DNA of 64,000 nucleotides from JASHVB01 sp035523995. Lineage in GTDB: Bacteria; Pseudomonadota; Alphaproteobacteria; Acetobacterales; Acetobacteraceae. This document shows positions 59,075 through 64,000 of the stretch, piece by piece. Below the pieces are notes generated by a model. That model worked only from the letters and a program-made list of their open reading frames with translations, did no database searches and had not been told where the DNA came from. A program made the position numbers and the translations under genes. Location: the NCBI GenBank assembly GCA_035523995.1, contig DATKPQ010000045.1:124001-188000 (forward strand), read 5' to 3'. How positions within the stretch are numbered: the stretch's first letter is position 1; every line of letters starts with the position of its first letter.

Positions 59075-60658
59075 TCACGTTCGGTGCACGCCCCAGAAGA
59101 TCGGGAACCCTTCCGGCACGCCGGCGATGTCGTTGCGGAATGCCGTGGGCAATTGCGCGACGCCAAGCGGATAATACGGCACTGTCCGGAACGCCTCGGC
59201 CTGGATTTCGAGGCCGATCTTCTTCTGTGCCGCTGACTCGGCAGCATTGAACCAGGCGGTGCGCAGCTCTTCGATCTTCGGATCGTCGGGCCAGCCGAAC
59301 CATGCGCCCTTGCCGTTCGCGCGCAGCGGCAAATGACTGGCAGGGGTGAAGAAATCGAGACCGGAGAAGCCGGTGACGAACATGTTCCAGCCGCCGTCCG
59401 CGGGAGGTTTGGTCAAGGCGCGTCGCTGCACCACCATGCCCCAGTCGGTCGATTGGTAGTCCACGTTCATGCCGACGCGTTTTAGCATGTCCACGGCGAC
59501 ATCGCTCAGCGCCTTGTTCTGCGGCTGGTCACTGGGGACCATGAACACAACTTTCTCGCCCTGGTAGCCGGCATCGACCAGCGCCTTCTTCACCGCGTCG
59601 TAGTCGCGCTTGCCGGTAACGGTCGACAGGCCGGCATCGCTGGCCAGCGGCGAGGTCGGCGGGAAAAAGCCGCAGGGCACCGACCACAGCGACCTATCCT
59701 CACCCTGCATTGCAATCATGAATTCCTTCTGATCGATGGCACCCAGCAGCGCGCGCCGCACCGCGGGCTTGTCGAACGGCGGATAAAGATGGTTCGGCCG
59801 CAGCAGGAACGGCGTGCCGGTATGATCGGTGACAGGTGTCTCGATATTGTGCCGGCGCATCAGGGGCAGCAGGTCGGCAGTGGGGTTTTCCCACCAGTCC
59901 ATCTCGCCGGCCTGGAGCGACGCCGCCTTGGTCGCGGGATCGGGCTGCACGTGCCACTCCACCCGGTCGAAATGCACGACCTTGGGCCCGGCGGTAAAGC
60001 TTACCTCGCCGTCGCTGCGCGGCTTGTAGCCGTCGAAGCGTTCATAAACGAACAGGGAACCCTGCACGCGTTCATCCGCGTTGAAGCGGTAGGGGCCGCT
60101 GCCGATGGTTTCGCTGATCGGCTTGAATGGATCGGTCTCGGCGACGTGCTGCGGCATCATCGCGCACATATTGGCCGCGGCATGGCCCAGGGCGGTCGGC
60201 AACAGGGAGAACGGCTGCTTCAGGCGGATCAGGATGGTCGTGTCATCCGGTGCCGAGATCTCGTCGGTGCGCTGCATCAGCGCCTGGCCGAATGCGTCGC
60301 GCGCTCCCCAGCGCTTGATCGACGCGGCGCAGTCGCGCGCCAGCACCTTTTCGTTGTTATGGAACATCAGGCCATCGCGCAGCGTGAGTTTCCAGGTTTT
60401 CCCGTCGTCTTCCACAACATGGCCGGCGACCATCTGCGGCGTGATCTTGAAGCCACTGTTCTTCCCGGTTTGGCCATACAATGTGTCGAACACCATATAG
60501 CCGTGATTTCTCGTGACATAAGCGGTGGTCCAGATCGGATCGACAATCGCGAGATCCGATTGCGGGATGAATTTGAGCACGTGCTGCTTCTGTGCCCGTA
60601 CCACAGCCGGCAGCGTAAGGGCGGCAGCGGACGCCGCCAGGAAAGCCCGTCGTTGCAT
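59075..60658 (-). CDS. ABC transporter substrate-binding protein, family 5, copy 2
   Basis: Also exactly 527 residues and strongly similar throughout to the downstream copy, for example FIPQSDLAIVDPIWTTAYVT, DSTDWGMVV-type block and ending AGVPEGFPIFWGVHRT. The signal region is RRAFLAASAAALTLPAVVRA, again Tat-like, with some substitutions in ligand-contact regions. ATG 60658 is used; the open frame beyond it translates a family C repeat. The pair arose by tandem duplication. Orphan SBPs of this sort are common in acetic acid bacteria and relatives. Confidence 0.9.
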   Translation of the reverse strand: MQRRAFLAASAAALTLPAVVRAQKQHVLKFIPQSDLAIVDPIWTTAYVTRNHGYMVFDTLYGQTGKNSGFKITPQMVAGHVVEDDGKTWKLTLRDGLMFHNNEKVLARDCAASIKRWGARDAFGQALMQRTDEISAPDDTTILIRLKQPFSLLPTALGHAAANMCAMMPQHVAETDPFKPISETIGSGPYRFNADERVQGSLFVYERFDGYKPRSDGEVSFTAGPKVVHFDRVEWHVQPDPATKAASLQAGEMDWWENPTADLLPLMRRHNIETPVTDHTGTPFLLRPNHLYPPFDKPAVRRALLGAIDQKEFMIAMQGEDRSLWSVPCGFFPPTSPLASDAGLSTVTGKRDYDAVKKALVDAGYQGEKVVFMVPSDQPQNKALSDVAVDMLKRVGMNVDYQSTDWGMVVQRRALTKPPADGGWNMFVTGFSGLDFFTPASHLPLRANGKGAWFGWPDDPKIEELRTAWFNAAESAAQKKIGLEIQAEAFRTVPYYPLGVAQLPTAFRNDIAGVPEGFPIFWGVHRT

Positions 60659-60686
60659 ATTGTCTGTCTCCCGTGAGGCCCTGTCT

Positions 60687-60721
60687 GTCCCTCTCCCCTC
60701 TGGCGGGGGAGTCGGGCTAGG
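60687..60721. repeat. palindromic repeat, family C, upstream of SBP genes
   Basis: GTCCCTCTCCCCTCTGGCGG then GGGAGTCGGGCTAGG. Related to the elements at 24531 and 57211; lies in the divergent promoter region between the solute-binding protein and the dioxygenase. Confidence 0.55.
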
Positions 60722-60773
60722 CTGAGCGTATCTCGGGCGATGCCCGGACCCCAAGGATTTTGGAGGGTGTGGC

Positions 60774-61601
60774 ATGCGATTGTTGTCGGAAGACGCGGTG
60801 CGGCAGTACCAGGCGCAAGGTTACGTCGCGCCGGTGCGTGTGCTATCGATCGCCGAGGCAGGAACGTTGCGCGCTCGGCTGGAGGCGTTCGAGGCCGGCG
60901 CGGGCCCCATGGCCGGCAAGCTCCGCCACAAGTCCCATCTGCTGTTCCCGTGGCTGCACGATTTGATCCAGCATCCACGCATCTTAGACGCGGTGGAAGA
61001 CCTGATCGGGCCGGATATCTTGTGCTGGGGCAGCAGCTTTTTCATCAAGGAGCCGCGCAACGCCGCGTATGTATCGTGGCATCAGGATTCGACGTATTGG
61101 GGATTGGAACCGCCAGACATTGTCACCGCCTGGGTCGCGTTCTCCGACAGCACGACGGAGAATGGCGCAATGCGCGTAATCCCCGGCAGCCATCTCCAGG
61201 ACCAGGCGCCTCACCGCGACACGTTCGCGCGCGACAATCTGCTGTCGCGCGGACAGGAGATCATGGTGGAGGTGGATGCGGGGCAGGCGGTGACTTTGGA
61301 ACTGGCGGCAGGCGAGATGTCGCTGCACCATGTGCGATTAATTCATGGATCGGAGCCGAATCCCTCTGGCACGCGGCGCATCGGGTTCGCGGTTCGCTAT
61401 ATCCCGACCTATGTGCGCCAGGTGACAGGGGCGCGTGATACCGCGACGCTGGTGCGCGGAACCGATCGCTATGGGCATTTTGGAGAAGAGCAACGGCCGG
61501 ATTCCGATTGTTCGGCGGCAGCACTGGCGCACCATGCGGCCGTGACGGAAGGGTTCGCGCAGATTCTGATGCGGGATACGGGGCGGGACATGCGGACGTA
61601 G
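60774..61601 (+). CDS. phytanoyl-CoA dioxygenase (PhyH)-like enzyme
   Basis: A 275-residue Fe(II)/2OG oxygenase of the PhyH family. The iron site is HQDSTYWGL (H, D) with the distal histidine in LIHGSEPNPSGTRR, and the arginine of GTRRIGFAVRY holds 2-oxoglutarate. The N-terminal YQAQGYVAPVRVLSIAEA and GKLRHKSHLLFPWLHDL are typical of bacterial PhyH proteins, which hydroxylate varied small molecules such as ectoine, quorum-sensing or natural-product substrates. ATG 60774. Divergent from the solute-binding protein genes, so the substrate may be what they bind, but this is speculative. Confidence 0.88.
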   Translation: MRLLSEDAVRQYQAQGYVAPVRVLSIAEAGTLRARLEAFEAGAGPMAGKLRHKSHLLFPWLHDLIQHPRILDAVEDLIGPDILCWGSSFFIKEPRNAAYVSWHQDSTYWGLEPPDIVTAWVAFSDSTTENGAMRVIPGSHLQDQAPHRDTFARDNLLSRGQEIMVEVDAGQAVTLELAAGEMSLHHVRLIHGSEPNPSGTRRIGFAVRYIPTYVRQVTGARDTATLVRGTDRYGHFGEEQRPDSDCSAAALAHHAAVTEGFAQILMRDTGRDMRT

Positions 61602-61628
61602 GGTTGGCCGCGAAGGGTCGGGGTGGGC

Positions 61629-61928
61629 CTATTTCAGGACCGCCAGCGCGGGCAGACCGCACGCACAAGCGGTGAGCAACACCGCAAGTATGCCCCACAC
61701 ATAGGTTTTGCTGGGCTTTTCCGCCAGCTCGCCGCGTAGCTCCGCCCGCAGTTCCCCAATGTCGGCCTTGGTGGCAATGTGCGGCAGCACTGTCGTCAGG
61801 ATTGTCTTGACCTCGAGCACAGCCGCTTCCAGGCGAAAGCGCGCAGCCCTGCCTCCTTCATCTCCTCCTCCAACCGGGACGCTCGCTTTTCGATAAAGGG
61901 ATCGTAGTACGAGCTGTGCGGTCCTCAA
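61629..61928 (-). pseudogene. small coiled-coil membrane protein, probably frameshifted
   Basis: The C-terminal part, RLEAAVLEVKTILTTVLPHI, TKADIGELRAELRGELAEKP and a transmembrane YVWGILAVLLTACACGLPAL, matches a short membrane protein common in acetic acid bacteria. The N-terminus in that frame (MRTAQLVLRSLYRK, from TTG 61928) is not protein-like. In another frame the same DNA reads SYYDPFIEKRASRLEEEMKE, which fits better. So a frameshift near 61830 separates the two halves and the genuine start codon is not visible. It is 25 bases from the convergent PhyH stop. Confidence 0.5.
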
Positions 61929-62028
61929 CCAGTGTGTAAGGCACCGGTGTCAAACTTCTTGCGTGGCACGGATTGTCCCAGATGCAGGTTAGCAATCCCC
62001 TGACACGCGGATGCGTACGTTGCGTGGG

Positions 62029-63345
62029 CTACTTGGCCACCGCCGTCACCAGTTCGCCGCGTGAAATCCGCAGCACCAGCATCGAGGCGAGCAAGCACGC
62101 CAGTCCGCTGGTTATGAACGCGAGCATGTAAGTGCCAGTCAGGTCCCGCACGGCGCCGGCGCCCAATGCTGCCAGCGCGCCACCGACCTGATGTCCGGCG
62201 AAAATCCACGCTACGACCAGCGGTGCGTCACGGCGCCCGAACACTTCGTTGGTCAGCGCGAAGATCGCTGGGCCAGTGGCGACCCAGTCGAGCCCGTAGA
62301 ACACGGCGAACACCGAAAGGCTCAACGTGTCGAATTGCGTGAACGGCAATACGACCAGTGACAGTCCGCGCAACCCGAAATACCAGAACAGCAGCACACG
62401 CGGATTGATGCGGTCGCAGGCCCATCCAGACAATGTCGAACCGATCAAACTGAACACGCCGATCACTGCCAGGAAGCTGGCACCGGTTATCTCGGGAATG
62501 CCGTGGTCGGCGCAATAGGCGATCAGGTGCGTATTGATCAGTCCATTGGTGGAGAAGCCGCAGATGCCGAAGCTTGCCACGAGCAACCAGAAATCGACCG
62601 ACCGTGCGCCGCGCCCGAGCGCTGTCAAAGCAATTGAGAACGGATTGCCCTGCCGTGGCGCTGGCTGCCATGCAGTATCGGATCCGTAGGCGCCGATCCC
62701 GACGGCGGCGGGAGACTCCGGCAGCATGATCGCCAGCAATGGCAAAGCGACCGCCATCGCCAAAGTGCAGCCCACGGCGACACCGCGCCAGCCAAAATCG
62801 TTTGCCAGCATTGCCAGTAGCGGCAGGAATACGAGTTGGCCCGCTGCATTGGCGGCAGTCAGAATCCCCATCGCAAGCCCGGTGCGGTGCACGAACCACC
62901 GGTTGGCGACGGCCGCGGCGATCCCCACGGCGCCGCCACCGGCACCCAGGCCAACCATCAGCCCCCAGGTCAGGAACAACTGCCAGGGTGCGGTCATGAA
63001 AATGGAGAGACCGGTGGCCACCATCAGCAGCGCCATGCAGGCCAGGATGGTGCGCTTCAGTCCGATCACGTCGATCAGCCCGGTCAGGAAAGGGCCGGTG
63101 GCGCCGAGCAGGATGATGTTGATGGAAACCGCGGCGGAGATGGTGGCAACGTCCCAGCCGAACGCATGCTCCAGTGGCACGATCATCACGCCGGGGGCGG
63201 CGCGAACGCCGACGCCGGCCAGCATGGAAACAAACATGACAGCGAGTACCACCCACGCGTAGTGCAGCCGTCCGGAGCAAAGCCTGGCCAGACAACGGGT
63301 GATCACGATGCGGTCTTTCCCCTGTTCCGCCGTATCGTAGAACAA
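62029..63345 (-). CDS. MFS transporter
   Basis: A 438-residue major facilitator with about 12 predicted spans. The first (YAWVVLAVMFVSMLAGVGVR) is followed by PGVMIVPLEHAFGWDVATIS, typical of the oxalate/formate and monocarboxylate-like (OFA/MCT) MFS branch. Middle segments include GLGAGGGAVGIAAAVANRWF and GLAMGILTAANAAGQLVFLP. The second half has DRINPRVLLFWYFGLRGLSL and a final LAFITSGLACLLASMLVLRI. The start may be downstream of 63345 because the first residues are polar. The substrate is presumably an organic acid, from family alone. Confidence 0.85.
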   Translation of the reverse strand: MFYDTAEQGKDRIVITRCLARLCSGRLHYAWVVLAVMFVSMLAGVGVRAAPGVMIVPLEHAFGWDVATISAAVSINIILLGATGPFLTGLIDVIGLKRTILACMALLMVATGLSIFMTAPWQLFLTWGLMVGLGAGGGAVGIAAAVANRWFVHRTGLAMGILTAANAAGQLVFLPLLAMLANDFGWRGVAVGCTLAMAVALPLLAIMLPESPAAVGIGAYGSDTAWQPAPRQGNPFSIALTALGRGARSVDFWLLVASFGICGFSTNGLINTHLIAYCADHGIPEITGASFLAVIGVFSLIGSTLSGWACDRINPRVLLFWYFGLRGLSLVVLPFTQFDTLSLSVFAVFYGLDWVATGPAIFALTNEVFGRRDAPLVVAWIFAGHQVGGALAALGAGAVRDLTGTYMLAFITSGLACLLASMLVLRISRGELVTAVAK

Positions 63346-63465
63346 AAGTGCGCATTTGGCGACCGCGCAGGGGCGAGTCTACTCCTGGCTTATGCTGACC
63401 GCGAAACTATGATGAATGGACCGCGTCCCGGTCGCTTGCGTGAACCGACAGTAGTATTAGCGGCG

Positions 63466-64000
63466 TTACCGAATCAGCCCCGTCAGCGGACTTGACGGAT
63501 CGGCCCCCATTTGCCGCGGCATCCGCCCGGCGAGGTGCGCGAGCCGTCCCGCCTCAACCGCCAGCTTCATCGCCCGCGCCATGCGGATCGGGTTTTTTGC
63601 GTGCGCGATCGCCGAGTTGAGTAGCACGGCATCACAGCCGAGTTCCATCGCGATTGCCGCGTCGGAGGCAGTGCCGACACCGGCATCCACCAGGAACGGC
63701 ACCGAAATGTGCTCCATCATCATGCAGATCATCGCCGGGTTCTGCACGCCGAGCCCGGACCCGATTGGTGCGCCCAGGGGCATGATGGCGACGCAGCCCA
63801 TGTCCTCCAGCCGCTTCGCTGCCAACGGATCGTCGGCGCAGTACACCATCACTTCGAAGCCGTCCTTGATCAGCGCCTCGGCGGCTTCGAACGTGCCGCG
63901 CATGTCAGGATAGAGCAATGGCGGGGGCCCGAGTACTTCCAGTTTCACCAGGTTCCAGCCCCCAGCCTCGCGCGCCAGCCGCAGCGTGCGGACAGCTTCG
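63466..64000 (-). CDS. thiG: thiazole synthase ThiG, partial
   Basis: The C-terminal 178 codons of ThiG, which builds the thiazole phosphate of thiamine from DXP, dehydroglycine and ThiS thiocarboxylate. Seen are WNLVKLEVLGPPPLLYPDM at the right edge, GFEVMVYCADDPLAAKRLED and PLGAPIGSGLGVQNPAMICM. Then come the phosphate-binding VDAGVGTASDAAIAMELGCD and a late NSAIAHAKNP. The catalytic lysine lies beyond the window. The 5' end is cut by the right border, and thiO/thiS would be expected upstream. Confidence 0.95.
   Translation of the reverse strand, partial: EAVRTLRLAREAGGWNLVKLEVLGPPPLLYPDMRGTFEAAEALIKDGFEVMVYCADDPLAAKRLEDMGCVAIMPLGAPIGSGLGVQNPAMICMMMEHISVPFLVDAGVGTASDAAIAMELGCDAVLLNSAIAHAKNPIRMARAMKLAVEAGRLAHLAGRMPRQMGADPSSPLTGLIR

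Overview
The window is GC-rich, densely packed chromosomal DNA from what looks like an alphaproteobacterium, most likely of the Acetobacteraceae/Rhodospirillales. That placement rests on overall protein character: a PetP/PetR-like MarR-OmpR-EnvZ cluster next to ilvE, an FnrL-type regulator, paired DUF1800/DUF1501 genes, and three families of dispersed palindromic repeats typical of that class. It is inference, because no 16S rRNA or other phylogenetic marker was found. I saw no rRNA, tRNA, CRISPR array or intact prophage.

Layout. 1-6.5 kb: a decayed DUF1772 gene, then lipid/CoA metabolism (acyl-CoA ligase, Fe(II)/2OG dioxygenase, alpha/beta hydrolase, enoyl-CoA hydratase). 6.6-11.5 kb: an isolated, somewhat divergent elongation factor G and a DUF1800-DUF1501 pair. 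11.6-15.4 kb: a wrecked Phd/VapC toxin-antitoxin locus, argG and a divergent enolase-superfamily enzyme. 15.4-18 kb: two glycosyltransferases. 18-19.8 kb: a gene-poor junkyard with pieces of a tyrosine integrase and a Tn3-family transposase. 19.9-25 kb: a complete group 3b (NAD(P)-linked, sulfhydrogenase-type) [NiFe] hydrogenase operon with its maturation protease, preceded by an FNR-like box. 25-28.7 kb: sensor kinase, response regulator and MarR regulator, divergent from ilvE. 29-36 kb: a ThDP enzyme, hydrolase, acyl-CoA dehydrogenase, a damaged TumE/TumA toxin-antitoxin pair and an ADP-forming acyl-CoA synthetase.

36-40.5 kb: a structured intergenic region, then two tandem HtrA-like proteases, the second carrying a one-base frameshift. 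40.6-42.5 kb: a tiny protein with 14-residue repeats, an FNR homologue and a divergent small gene sharing an FNR box. 42.8-46.4 kb: an overlapping gene pair, a SNF2/RapA-like helicase and an unassigned protein ending in a zinc ribbon. This is the best candidate here for an uncharacterised two-component system. 46.5-53 kb: MetE-like methyltransferase, luciferase-like oxidoreductase with an NTF2-like protein, a metallo-beta-lactamase fold enzyme and a MarR-regulated DHA2 efflux pump. 53-57.3 kb: a tightly overlapping penicillin-acylase/RDD/bpt operon and a DUF218 protein. 57.3-64 kb: two near-identical orphan ABC solute-binding proteins, a phytanoyl-CoA dioxygenase-like enzyme, an MFS transporter and the 3' part of thiG.

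Two themes recur. First, anaerobic or micro-oxic control: an FNR-type regulator with its own box and a matching box before the hydrogenase operon. Second, genome erosion: at least six genes show frameshifts, internal deletions or truncation, and palindromic repeats have invaded intergenic spaces, the hydrogenase operon and even the 5' ends of coding sequences.
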